Positions 1 through 7,394 of a stretch of 28,617 nucleotides of DNA are shown here, one piece after another (position 1 is the first letter of the stretch; each line of letters starts with the position of its first letter). The notes below the pieces were generated by a model, which saw only the letters and a list, made by a program, of their open reading frames with translations, was not told the DNA's origin and did not search any database. A program made the position numbers and the translations under genes. The DNA is from a virus, in IMG/VR virus record IMGVR_UViG_3300025141_000553, positions 1 to 28,617 of that record; one strand, written 5' to 3'.

Positions 1-190
1 CTTTTTTTGCATAGACATATTTATAAGCCTCCATGATCTCATCTTTGAGATCGGGATATTTCTTAAGGTGCATCTTCCTGTTTCGGGTAACTAGTTCCTT
101 CCACGTCTCGCGTCTTTCTTTTTTTGGTAGATATCTGGCATATTTCATGTGTACTGCGATATCTGAAAGGATTTTGTTAGGTAGCTGCAT
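1..190 (-). CDS. nrdJ: Class II (adenosylcobalamin-dependent) ribonucleoside-triphosphate reductase, N-terminal fragment
   Basis: Only the first 63 codons are present; the gene runs off the left edge. The enzyme would reduce ribonucleotides to deoxyribonucleotides with a B12-generated thiyl radical, feeding phage DNA synthesis. The segment YARYLPKKERRETWKELV, followed by the helix EAYKYVYAKK, resembles as I remember it the N-terminus of monomeric RTPR enzymes such as that of Lactobacillus (TYARWLPEKGRSENWDETV then ERLYKLIYG). The start ATG at 190 lies inside the end of the upstream helicase gene, a 14-base overlap, preceded by GGAGAAAGAGA. That suggests translational coupling. No catalytic residues fall in the fragment, so the class assignment rests on N-terminal similarity alone. 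Confidence 0.8.
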   Translation of the reverse strand, partial: MQLPNKILSDIAVHMKYARYLPKKERRETWKELVTRNRKMHLKKYPDLKDEIMEAYKYVYAKK

Positions 191-1556
191 TCTCTTTCTC
201 CTTCATAAATTTTCTATGCATCTTGTATTTCTCTTTTAAAGCTGTCGACAAATCACCAGGATTCATTGCTGGTGATATAACCGGCGTGTCGACCTGCGCC
301 AATATTTTTATTTGTACCGCTGCGGTATCCATGAACATAGGGAAAACAAGCCCGTCAGGTCCATTTCTATTTTTAGCGACAAACATTCTAGCTGTGTTTG
401 CATTCTTGTCTTTGATGGTCCTCGATATAGAACAAATAAAGTCGGCGACGAAGCATTTGTTAAAAGCTTCTGATATTGATTCCATTGTAACAACCTCTGC
501 ATTCAGGCCGGTCCTATTTGTCTGCGAGGCTGTCCAGACAGGGCACTTACTTTCCTGTGCTATGGCCCTCAAGTTTTCATAAATAGACTCCAACTCATTC
601 CTTTTCTCCTTAAAGTTTGTAGTGGGCTTAAGCAAATCGGCGTAATCCACTATAATCATATCGATTTTGTGATTTCTTTTTTTTAATTTTTCTAGATGAG
701 CCCTAATAGTGTTGGCCGAAGCGGTCTTAGTTGGGTATTCTTTGATTATTAAAGTACCCTTCAAATCACCGATACTTTCTAACACCTCATCCTTGCGATG
801 AAACAAGGTAGACAAAGGTATTGCGCTAATACAACTATCATACCTTTGACCGGTAATGGCTTCTGACAACTCCAAAGTATAATGAACGACGTTTTTACCG
901 GCCTTTATTGCATGAGCGCCTAGATGAGCTAACGCCATCGACTTACCAGCGCCCGTTGGGGCGACAACAACGCCCAACTCGCCCGTACCTAAACCGTTGC
1001 CAGTCAGGCTGTCAATCTTATCCCAGCCAGTTGAAATTGGATTTCTTGCTTTGATTTCGTATCTTAATTCAAAATCCTTGTGAAAATCATGACCAAAGTT
1101 GTTGTCAGTGCCTAGTTTAAGCGCGTCGTCAATAAGCTGTTTTACCTCGTCATAAGATGAATTTTGGATTAAATCAACCGACTGCATCAAAGCTTCTTTC
1201 AGCTTTTGCTTTTTGCAAAAATCTAGGCTGGTTTCCTTAATGTATTTTTCATCTTGTACATCATTGGAGATTATCCTTGTAAAGTAATCTCTTACCTGTT
1301 TTTGTACACCAGGATTATGATTTTCTAGATCGGTTCTCATGACTGAGGCCAAGATCTTAATTGTTGGGTGCACGCCATATTTCTTGCGATAATTGAACAA
1401 TTTTGTTACAAAAACGCGAAGATACTTCAACTCAAAGAAACTTGTATTAAGCACCTCTTCAATTTGATCAGCAAATGGGCGGTCTTCCACAATAAGCTGT
1501 ACTAACGACTCTTGAAATTCTTTTCCGTATTTCGAAAAGCCCATAGGGATATCCAT
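177..1556 (-). CDS. 41: Replicative DNA helicase, T4 gp41 / DnaB superfamily
   Basis: A 459-residue hexameric 5'-3' helicase of the RecA-fold DnaB type that would unwind the replication fork on the lagging strand. T4 gp41 is 475 residues, so this is full length. The Walker A motif APTGAGKS is at residues 199-206. The Walker B strand IIVDYADLL is at 301-309, with D304 as the Mg-coordinating residue. The sensor glutamine Q345 lies in WTASQTNRTG, and the late arginine motif FVAKNRNG is near 392-399. The N-terminal 150 residues are helical, as in the DnaB linker/N-domain. The start ATG at 1556 follows a strong GGAGGAG at short spacing. It is in a tight run with the 5' nuclease upstream and the ribonucleotide reductase downstream. 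No gp61 primase is in the window. Confidence 0.93.
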   Translation of the reverse strand: MDIPMGFSKYGKEFQESLVQLIVEDRPFADQIEEVLNTSFFELKYLRVFVTKLFNYRKKYGVHPTIKILASVMRTDLENHNPGVQKQVRDYFTRIISNDVQDEKYIKETSLDFCKKQKLKEALMQSVDLIQNSSYDEVKQLIDDALKLGTDNNFGHDFHKDFELRYEIKARNPISTGWDKIDSLTGNGLGTGELGVVVAPTGAGKSMALAHLGAHAIKAGKNVVHYTLELSEAITGQRYDSCISAIPLSTLFHRKDEVLESIGDLKGTLIIKEYPTKTASANTIRAHLEKLKKRNHKIDMIIVDYADLLKPTTNFKEKRNELESIYENLRAIAQESKCPVWTASQTNRTGLNAEVVTMESISEAFNKCFVADFICSISRTIKDKNANTARMFVAKNRNGPDGLVFPMFMDTAAVQIKILAQVDTPVISPAMNPGDLSTALKEKYKMHRKFMKEKENAAT

Positions 1557-1585
1557 TAACTCCTCCGTATATTTATTTTAGCAAC

Positions 1586-2560
1586 CTATTGGCGACTGTC
1601 CAGCGAAATTTTGTTTAAATGCTGAAACAGTTCAATGAAGTTAATTTCACCAAATCCGTCCTTCATCATCATCTTCAGAAGCTCGGTTTTGTTAAAGCTT
1701 TGGTCTGGTTCCTCAAGCGTTTCGTTGACCGTTCTCTTCGCCTCCATACTTAAACTAGGAGTATATAGTTGCATCATGTGGTAATTCCTCTTGAATATAT
1801 CTTCGTTCTCCAAGACCACGTTATATGCTTTGACATTTTTGTCCTTTAGCTCTTTCCTGCAAAGGCCTAACATATCGTCAAATGTTACAGATTTCTCTTC
1901 CTTAAGCATGGGGAAGCGCTTGGAGGCCGTTTTGAGGCCGATCCCGCCGACGCCTTCGATATTATCAGACTTATCACCAACGAGGGCCCGGGCCATGGCA
2001 AAGTTATTAGGATGAATATCAAATTTTTCCAAGATGGACTTCTTGTTTAAGACTTCTTTCTGAATGGGTCGGTAAAGGACAGTACTGTCGTCTAACAACT
2101 GGAAGAAGTCTTTGTCACTAGACAAAATAATTTTATGGTGATCCTTGAGGGATTTGTGCTGTGCAACATATGCGATGATGTCGTCGGCTTCGATCGAGTC
2201 AAACATGAATTGGATTACAGGAATCTGATTATAATAATCAATTAGCCTCGTCTGTTGCCAGAACTTGTTCTCTTTTTCATCCTCTGGCGTGAGATTTCTA
2301 ATTGAACGATTCAAGCGAATCGGCTTTCTCCCAGCCTTATAGTCCTTCTTCATAAGCTTGCGCTTCTTGGAGCCGCCGGCGCCGTCCCAACATATCACAA
2401 TCATATCGGGCTTAGATTCTCTAACGACCTTTTGCATGCTCTGAATGCAACCGCGTAAGCCACCGATTGGTGCGCCTTCAGTCGACAGACTTGGGTTAAC
2501 AATATAATTTCGAAAAAACAAATTTAGTTGATCAATGATCAACACTCTCTTCTTACTCAT
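1586..2560 (-). CDS. rnh: 5'-3' exonuclease / RNase H, FEN-1 family (T4 Rnh type)
   Basis: A 324-residue flap/5' nuclease, close to T4 RNase H (305 residues), expected to remove RNA primers and adjacent DNA from lagging-strand fragments. The metal-binding acidic residues of the family are visible: D10 (LIIDQLNL), D59 (VICWDGAG), E124-D126-D127 (SIEADDIIAY), D149 and D151 (SSDKDFFQL), and D196/D199 (GDKSDNIEG). These are followed by the helix-three-turn-helix GVGGIGLKTA at 203-212, which binds duplex DNA. It sits between an unknown 111-residue gene and the gp41-type helicase. The start follows GAGGACTC with good spacing. The alternative reading as the 5' nuclease domain of a split DNA polymerase I cannot be excluded, because the phage polymerase in this cluster is family A and lacks this domain. 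Confidence 0.88.
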   Translation of the reverse strand: MSKKRVLIIDQLNLFFRNYIVNPSLSTEGAPIGGLRGCIQSMQKVVRESKPDMIVICWDGAGGSKKRKLMKKDYKAGRKPIRLNRSIRNLTPEDEKENKFWQQTRLIDYYNQIPVIQFMFDSIEADDIIAYVAQHKSLKDHHKIILSSDKDFFQLLDDSTVLYRPIQKEVLNKKSILEKFDIHPNNFAMARALVGDKSDNIEGVGGIGLKTASKRFPMLKEEKSVTFDDMLGLCRKELKDKNVKAYNVVLENEDIFKRNYHMMQLYTPSLSMEAKRTVNETLEEPDQSFNKTELLKMMMKDGFGEINFIELFQHLNKISLDSRQ

Positions 2561-2571
2561 GAGTCCTCTTA

Positions 2572-2907
2572 TTAGCTTCTATAAATTCTATTTATCACCT
2601 TACCAACTTTATAAGGGATAAAAGAATGAACGCCGTCTATCTTTCTTGCGTCGATAGCCATGCGCTGTATGTGCTCTTCTAATGTAGGCTCCATTTGGAA
2701 AAATTTAACCTTTAAATAGGTTTTTTCAACATTTTTTGAAATTGGTTCAGAGGCCTTGACAACGGTGCAAACGGTGATCCCGCATATTCCGCGAAGATTA
2801 TCCGTGACTACCGTTAATCTTTGCCCTCTGTCAGACCTCATAATCACATCTGCTTCGTACATTGTATCCTTGAGATATTCATGTACAAGTGTCTTAATTG
2901 AACGCAT
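2572..2907 (-). CDS. Conserved-looking hypothetical protein in the replication cluster
   Basis: A 111-residue protein I do not recognise. It looks like a compact alpha/beta fold. Residues 30-55 contain strands (RLTVVTDNLRGICGITVCTVVK), residues 63-72 a strand (KTYLKVKFFQ), then a helix (TLEEHIQRMAIDARKI) and a last strand (VHSFIPYKVGK). This order is reminiscent of ferredoxin-like or ACT-like domains, but that is only a pattern impression. It has a very strong ribosome binding site (GGTGGAGGAG, five bases before ATG) and a candidate promoter element at 2926-2934, so it may begin its own transcript behind uvsX. It has no signal peptide or membrane segment. Confidence 0.75.
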   Translation of the reverse strand: MRSIKTLVHEYLKDTMYEADVIMRSDRGQRLTVVTDNLRGICGITVCTVVKASEPISKNVEKTYLKVKFFQMEPTLEEHIQRMAIDARKIDGVHSFIPYKVGKVINRIYRS

Positions 2908-2925
2908 TATAACTCCTCCACCAAT

Positions 2926-2934
2926 ATAAGTAGT
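2926..2934 (-). promoter_or_regulatory. ACTANTTAT candidate phage promoter element (site 8)
   Basis: The minus strand reads AGACTACTTATATTGG, with 18 bases to the start of the 111-residue gene. The 9-mer ACTACTTAT fits the ACTANTTAT pattern seen upstream of seven structural genes. This is the only site I found in the replication half. Confidence 0.4.
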
Positions 2935-2943
2935 CTAAAGTTT

Positions 2944-2960
2944 ATACATTTCAGATGTAT
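2944..2960 (-). terminator. Weak AU-rich hairpin after uvsX
   Basis: On the minus strand ATACAT-CTGAA-ATGTAT forms a 6-bp A/T-rich stem just behind the uvsX stop codon, followed by AAACTTTAG. The stem is weak and there is no true U tract, so it may only slow transcription or protect the mRNA end. Confidence 0.25.
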
Positions 2961-2962
2961 GA

Positions 2963-4084
2963 TTAATCTTCTGGGTCTACATTATAAAAATTTTCTGCGC
3001 TACCTTCTTTCTTCTCAAACCTCAAAATGATTTCCTCATCCATAAGTTGTAAAACCCTATTTTTGAATTTGTCATCTTTAAGTTTATCTAGCCACCCTGC
3101 TGACTGGAACTTTTCTTCGGTACCGTCTTCATAAGCCAGGGTATACCATGCGCCGCTCTGCTTGATACTGTCAGATATTTTAACTGCCTCAAACCAGCTT
3201 TCCTCATCTTGGATTCCTACGTCGCCACCCCAAACAATTTTAAAGGTACACTCTCTTCCCTCGGTGCCAAAGCGGCTTTTCTTAAGTTTGGCCTTAACTT
3301 CAGACCCAACTCTAAACCCGTGATCATCAAGGAGATACGACGCCTTTGCCTTGCGGCCTGTAAGCCAAATCCTTAAAGAATAGGCGTAGTGCATGGCCTT
3401 GCCGCCGGGGGTCGTATATGGATTAATCATAGCGTCAATCCGGCCGGCGGGGCCTTGTGGGATATTAGTTTTTAGTTGATTAAGAACTAAGAATGTGGAT
3501 TGTGAATTAGCAATTGGAACAGTTAACTTTGACATACCTTTGGCCAAAATTCGAGCCTTGACCGCCATTGATGATTGGGGATTAAAGTCACCCTCAACAT
3601 CGCTAATGGCCGGCGTTAAAGCAAGGCTATCCCATATAAAGAGCATTCTGTTGTCATTGGATCCAAGAAGTTCCTCGATGGTCTCTAACACAAATTCTAC
3701 GCTCTGTGCTTGGACATAGGCCAGCTTATTGATATCACACCCAGCATTTACTAAAAATGTAGGGTCAATCGCTGATTCTGAATCAAAATAAATAACATCA
3801 ATGTCTTTTTCCTGTGCGTTGGCAGCAACTTGTGCGGCCATGTAGGATTTACCAGAGCCCTCAAGGCCTGCTATCTCTACAATCTTGCCCATCGGAACTC
3901 CAGCCAATTGGCCTCTACAGATAATACTATCAAGCCAGCGGGACCCAGTTGCAATCCAGTCCTTCACGGCTGTCGGATTGTCTTTTGTTAAGTTGTGTGC
4001 AACATTAACGCCTGCCTTCTTGTTGATGAGGTTAACCATTTCATTTAAGTTAAGCCTACCGAGCTTCTTGGGTTTCTTTGCCAT
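2963..4084 (-). CDS. uvsX: UvsX RecA-like recombinase
   Basis: A 373-residue strand-exchange protein (T4 UvsX is 391). It would coat single-stranded DNA together with gp32 and drive recombination-dependent replication. Walker A GLEGSGKS is at residues 73-80. The Walker B strand MLFIWDSLAL is at 147-156 with D152. Catalytic-glutamate region FDSESA is at 100-105. The LVLNQLKTN segment with Q203 matches the RecA loop-2 region. The ATG at 4084 is chosen because AAGGA lies just before it and MAKKPKK follows. An in-frame ATG at 4186 would give 34 more residues but would sit almost entirely within the preceding gene. Neighbours are a 117-residue unknown upstream and gp32 beyond it. Confidence 0.93.
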   Translation of the reverse strand: MAKKPKKLGRLNLNEMVNLINKKAGVNVAHNLTKDNPTAVKDWIATGSRWLDSIICRGQLAGVPMGKIVEIAGLEGSGKSYMAAQVAANAQEKDIDVIYFDSESAIDPTFLVNAGCDINKLAYVQAQSVEFVLETIEELLGSNDNRMLFIWDSLALTPAISDVEGDFNPQSSMAVKARILAKGMSKLTVPIANSQSTFLVLNQLKTNIPQGPAGRIDAMINPYTTPGGKAMHYAYSLRIWLTGRKAKASYLLDDHGFRVGSEVKAKLKKSRFGTEGRECTFKIVWGGDVGIQDEESWFEAVKISDSIKQSGAWYTLAYEDGTEEKFQSAGWLDKLKDDKFKNRVLQLMDEEIILRFEKKEGSAENFYNVDPED

Positions 4085-4094
4085 ATTTTGTTCC

Positions 4095-4448
4095 TTAAAA
4101 CTTAAACTTGCTGCGCGACTTCGTATATACCTTGCTCTCTGAAATAAGGTGCTCCCAATCATATGCGGCGCGGCCGTAGCGATCAAACTCTTTCATCGCG
4201 ACACCACGCTTGCGAAATGCTTTGGCCCGGGCGACCAGCGCTGCGCCGGTCATCGCGGGTGGGTTGGTGGGCAAGCCCTTTTTGTTCTTGAGTAGCACGT
4301 TATTCGCTTTCCAATTTTCCCATGCCGGGTGGATCAGGTTAACAACTTCTGCGATGCTACTTGCTTGATTCCAAATATGCATAAACTGAAGTGGCTCAAC
4401 CACATAATACCCACTCACAGCAATAAATTTAACTTCAATATTATTCAC
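4095..4448 (-). CDS. Hypothetical protein between gp32 and uvsX
   Basis: A 117-residue basic protein that I do not recognise. It starts with GTG at 4448, preceded by AATAGGAG at good spacing. Visible features are an aromatic N-terminal half (GYYVVEPLQFMHIWNQ, then HPAWENW), a proline-containing linker (KGLPTNPPAMTG) and a strongly basic C-terminal half with RAKAFRKRG and a KSRSKFKF end. The basic tail could contact nucleic acid. Placement between the single-strand-binding protein and the recombinase makes a recombination or replication accessory role plausible, in the place where one might look for a UvsY-like loader, but I see no sequence support for UvsY itself. Confidence 0.65.
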   Translation of the reverse strand: MNNIEVKFIAVSGYYVVEPLQFMHIWNQASSIAEVVNLIHPAWENWKANNVLLKNKKGLPTNPPAMTGAALVARAKAFRKRGVAMKEFDRYGRAAYDWEHLISESKVYTKSRSKFKF

Positions 4449-4479
4449 TTTATTCTCCTATTTTTGTGATATAAGTTGC

Positions 4480-4503
4480 GGGACCTCTGTAAACCCAGGC
4501 CCC
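4480..4503 (-). other. Hairpin downstream of gene 32
   Basis: On the minus strand GGGGCCT and AGGTCCC pair (7 bp with one G-U) around a 10-base loop, shortly after the gene 32 stop codon. No U tract follows, so this is not a standard intrinsic terminator. It could stabilise the 3' end of an abundant gene 32 message or act on translation of the next gene. Confidence 0.4.
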
Positions 4504-4519
4504 CCTGCGGTTTGCGCTG

Positions 4520-5266
4520 TTAAGACGCGAGAAGCTCCTCAAAAGCCTTATCGACAGAGGAATTCGAAGTATTCTCATACTTTGAGGACTCCGTAGATAC
4601 CTCTTCAGCATCCTCCTCACCCAAGAGATGCTCGTCGAGCATGCTTTGGACCTCGCTCGGCGTCTTACGCGCAGATTGAAAAACGGTTTTATAATCTGGT
4701 ACCGAATCTAGTAACTCTGCAATCTTTTCGTCGGCTGCAGCTAGCTTCGACGGCCGACGACGGGGGGTGATAGTAGTCTGCGGAAACTGTGCTCCAGCAG
4801 GCTTACCGTAATTGATGACAAGGTCTGTGCCTTCATCAACATCAGTAATATCGCCATACTCGGGATTAAGTACGAGGTTCAAAAGCTCCTTGTAAGCCAT
4901 CTTACCGTAGCCCCAGAGTCGAACACCTTGGTCCTCTTCGCCACGAACAAGTACCGGAGAGAAGAAGCGCTGTCGTGCAGACAGGTTCTTCGCCATCTTG
5001 ATGCTCTCGTCGCTGCCTTCCTTATAAAGTTGGCGCACGAAAGAATCAAGAGGACAATCCTCTCCAAAATTCTTCTTCGGGCTCAAGAAACCAGAGTTCT
5101 TACCCAGGTTGTAGTGAAACCAATACTCCTTGAACGGATCGCCGTCAGAAGTCGGGAGAAGACGAATAGTAGTCTCTCCATCTTCCGGACGCCAAAAGTC
5201 CTTCTTTCCGCCGCGATTTTCCAAGGCATCGCGTTTTGCCTTCATTCTATCTAAATCTAAAGCCAT
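4520..5266 (-). CDS. 32: Single-stranded DNA-binding protein, gp32 type
   Basis: A 248-residue gp32 homologue (T4 gp32 is 301), which would coat single-stranded DNA at forks and recombination intermediates. The basic N-terminus (DRMKAKRDALENRGGKKDFWRPEDG) matches the cooperative-binding region. The OB-fold core includes TTIRLLPTSDGDPFKEYWFHYNLG and RFFSPVLVRGEEDQGVRLWGYGKMAY. The C-terminal tail (from about 213) is acidic and serine-rich, as expected for partner recruitment, and ends KAFEELLAS. The usual zinc-binding set appears incomplete: H51 and C71 are present, but S62 and D74 fall where family members have cysteine. The codons look more biased than in neighbouring genes, consistent with high expression. 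Start ATG follows GCAGGAG. Confidence 0.9.
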   Translation of the reverse strand: MALDLDRMKAKRDALENRGGKKDFWRPEDGETTIRLLPTSDGDPFKEYWFHYNLGKNSGFLSPKKNFGEDCPLDSFVRQLYKEGSDESIKMAKNLSARQRFFSPVLVRGEEDQGVRLWGYGKMAYKELLNLVLNPEYGDITDVDEGTDLVINYGKPAGAQFPQTTITPRRRPSKLAAADEKIAELLDSVPDYKTVFQSARKTPSEVQSMLDEHLLGEEDAEEVSTESSKYENTSNSSVDKAFEELLAS

Positions 5267-5352
5267 TTTAAAATCTCCTGCTAATAAGCTATAGTACGGT
5301 CAGTTAATCTCCCAACCGGCTTGAATACATAATAAGAACACAAAATCGAAAG

Positions 5353-6210
5353 TTAAGAAATATTTTCTTCTTGTATCATACTGGCGTAATGCGCCGTGTA
5401 GATATAGTTGTGCTCGTAATCAGTTGAATATATTGCGAAATTCGCACTCACGTTCTCGTCTGAACCTTCGTGAGTAAAATTTCTAATCCTAGATAATAAA
5501 TCTTTTTCTTTATCGAGGGTTTCTTTGTTGACACCAAAGAAGTACCTTTTAATCCTCGGCTTCTGTAAGCCATAGAATAGCCTTTCTTTAAACCCGTCAA
5601 AACTAACCACACCCAGTGTCGCTATTTTGCTGGTCTTGTTGATTTTTGAAAAGGTTGTGAGAAGCGGCTCTGTGTTTTCAAAGACGTTTAGCATATTAAA
5701 TGTGCTGAAAATAATGTTGTTCACATCATTCCAATATTCAGCAATAGACACTTGTTCCAATATTTCCTCAACGCTTTGATTATCGACCACATATAAGCGC
5801 TTAAGCAAATTTGATCTCGCATATTGTTGCAATACGCCAAAGGTAACTTTGTGCTTTAAAGCCGCTTCCTTCGGAAGTGTTCGCATATCTGGCTTAATAT
5901 AGAAGACAGTAAGTTCATTGTTTTTTATTTGCTCCAGTTCGTTATTTTTAATTTGTTCTAAGAACCTCAAGACTATACCAGAAATATTGCCAGACCCACA
6001 TAAAATCACAGTGGTTGGGCCGGCCATGTTCTTTAACTTCAGCTCTTTGTAGTTTTTTTCATAATCCTCGTGGGAATTTTGAGACTCAACTTCGATAAAG
6101 GTGGAATACCCCTTGTTTTCAGCATCAATACAAAAAACACTATATTGTGGTAAATTTTCGAACTTGCTGGCAATTTGGCATCCAGCGTTACCCAGGCCGA
6201 CTATGTTCAT
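5353..6210 (-). CDS. FtsZ/tubulin-superfamily-like protein
   Basis: A 285-residue protein with the layout of an FtsZ/tubulin GTPase, shorter than FtsZ (about 380). The N-terminal strand and phosphate loop MNIVGLGNAGCQIA (1-14) lead to VFCIDAENK (25-33), the position of the NTD segment in FtsZ. ILCGSGNISG (69-78) resembles the tubulin signature GGGTGTG. LTVFYIKPDMRTLPKEAA (100-117) matches the FtsZ strand and loop ending VVTKPF plus the following helix. VVDNQSVEEIL and WNDVNNIIFSTFNML resemble the central helix leading to the activation domain. The start ATG overlaps the polymerase stop codon (ATGA), implying translational coupling. It lies between the DNA polymerase and gp32. An exact tandem repeat of LEQIKNNE (84-91, 92-99) is present. 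Distant or non-polymerising family membership is possible. Confidence 0.68.
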   Translation of the reverse strand: MNIVGLGNAGCQIASKFENLPQYSVFCIDAENKGYSTFIEVESQNSHEDYEKNYKELKLKNMAGPTTVILCGSGNISGIVLRFLEQIKNNELEQIKNNELTVFYIKPDMRTLPKEAALKHKVTFGVLQQYARSNLLKRLYVVDNQSVEEILEQVSIAEYWNDVNNIIFSTFNMLNVFENTEPLLTTFSKINKTSKIATLGVVSFDGFKERLFYGLQKPRIKRYFFGVNKETLDKEKDLLSRIRNFTHEGSDENVSANFAIYSTDYEHNYIYTAHYASMIQEENIS

Positions 6211-7385
6211 GATATTTTTTTCATACTCCCAAAATCCTTCCCAATACTTAAATTAGTTCGCATTTTACCGAAACGCGTCTGTGAGAAACTTGAAATTAAG
6301 CCTTCAATCATGGGTTTGTCCTCTATGCTGAAATCCAGTACGAGACTATCGTGTATACAGAAAGATACAAACGACTTTTTGTTAGTCAACATTTTATCAA
6401 TTTCTATTGCAGATGTTAAGAACATGTCACTTGTTGTGCTCTGAATTAGATAATTAACAGCCTTAGCCTCTGGTGCTTTGATTTTGCGGCCGAAAAGAGT
6501 ATTAACATGGCCATCAATATAATATTGGTTATAAATTTTATCTCGATTAAGATACTCATTTAATTTTTTGTTTTTTGCTTTTGGGTTATAGAGCCAGGAA
6601 AACACCTTTTTCTTTGTTTTATCTCTATCATATTTGCCCTTAAAAATGTTACTGCTAATCCACTCGTGGACATCACCCTCTGGTTGTTGCTGTCCTAAGA
6701 GTCCAAACAACACCCTCAATTCAGCCGCATTGTAATCCAACTCAATAAAACAATCATTTTGTGGCTTTATAGCTGACCTCAACTCTTTGTTAAGAGTCAG
6801 GATAGGAAAGCTACCTTCGCCAGAGGCCAATCTACCAGTTACAGTCGTCCAGGGATTGTAAACAACCCGGGTCGGGCAGTCTTTTACCTTGTTTAACCCC
6901 AAACGGACCTTTTCATTAGTATAGTCAAGGTTTTTAAGGTCAATATTAACCTCGTGAGACTTTATATTGTTCAAAAGCCCTATCAAGTCCCGCATAAAGT
7001 CGTGATTTTCCGGGCGCTGATAAGTACTAAATACATGTTCTGTTATCTTGTTGCGACACTCATAAAAGTCCAATAAGAACTTTTCAGGCACCAGATCATA
7101 GAAACAAACATCAGATAAATTAACCTTGGCCGAGGAGAAGGACTTTAAGAAAGAATTCGCCTTTCTTGTCAGCTTCTGCCAGCGGGGCTTAAGCTCCTCT
7201 GGGCATGCCTGGCCCAATGTTTGGCCCCTGGCCCACAGAATTCCAAAATCTAGATTTTTGGCCTCGAAATTTTTCGAGGGCGCCCAGGTTTTGGAAAGTT
7301 TTAAGCCTGTGGGATTTTGGACTATCTGTCCGTCGTGAAAGATGCCCCTGCACTCGTTCTTGCTGTCTAACACTTGAAAAAGCAA
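6207..7385 (-). CDS. Family A DNA polymerase, compact form without proofreading domain
   Basis: A 392-residue polymerase of the PolA superfamily. The pre-motif TTVTGRLASGEGSFPILTLN (180-199) is followed by motif A ELDYNAAELRVL (215-226) with catalytic D217 and E222. The O-helix R254-K258-F262-Y266 has the same spacing as E. coli R754-K758-F762-Y766. Motif C CIHDS (343-347) has catalytic D346, with serine in place of the usual glutamate after HD. GDVHEW (237-242) matches the conserved D-x-H before the O-helix. The first 170 residues look like a thumb, and no 3'-5' exonuclease or 5' nuclease motifs are visible. The start is TTG at 7385, preceded by AAGGAAAGAG at ideal spacing; no better start exists. 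It is flanked by the 448-residue baseplate-region gene and the FtsZ-like gene. Confidence 0.9.
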   Translation of the reverse strand: MLFQVLDSKNECRGIFHDGQIVQNPTGLKLSKTWAPSKNFEAKNLDFGILWARGQTLGQACPEELKPRWQKLTRKANSFLKSFSSAKVNLSDVCFYDLVPEKFLLDFYECRNKITEHVFSTYQRPENHDFMRDLIGLLNNIKSHEVNIDLKNLDYTNEKVRLGLNKVKDCPTRVVYNPWTTVTGRLASGEGSFPILTLNKELRSAIKPQNDCFIELDYNAAELRVLFGLLGQQQPEGDVHEWISSNIFKGKYDRDKTKKKVFSWLYNPKAKNKKLNEYLNRDKIYNQYYIDGHVNTLFGRKIKAPEAKAVNYLIQSTTSDMFLTSAIEIDKMLTNKKSFVSFCIHDSLVLDFSIEDKPMIEGLISSFSQTRFGKMRTNLSIGKDFGSMKKIS

Positions 7386-7394
7386 ACTCTTTCC

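Noticed and set aside
4085-4186. In-frame upstream start giving a 407-residue UvsX
   Set aside because: The extra 34 residues lie almost entirely inside the preceding gene, do not look like UvsX, and the ATG at 4084 has its own ribosome binding site.
5280-5352. A sigma-70-type promoter before gene 32
   Set aside because: Some A/T-rich boxes (TATTAT, ACTATAG) occur, but no pair with proper spacing is convincing, and ACTANTTAT is absent.
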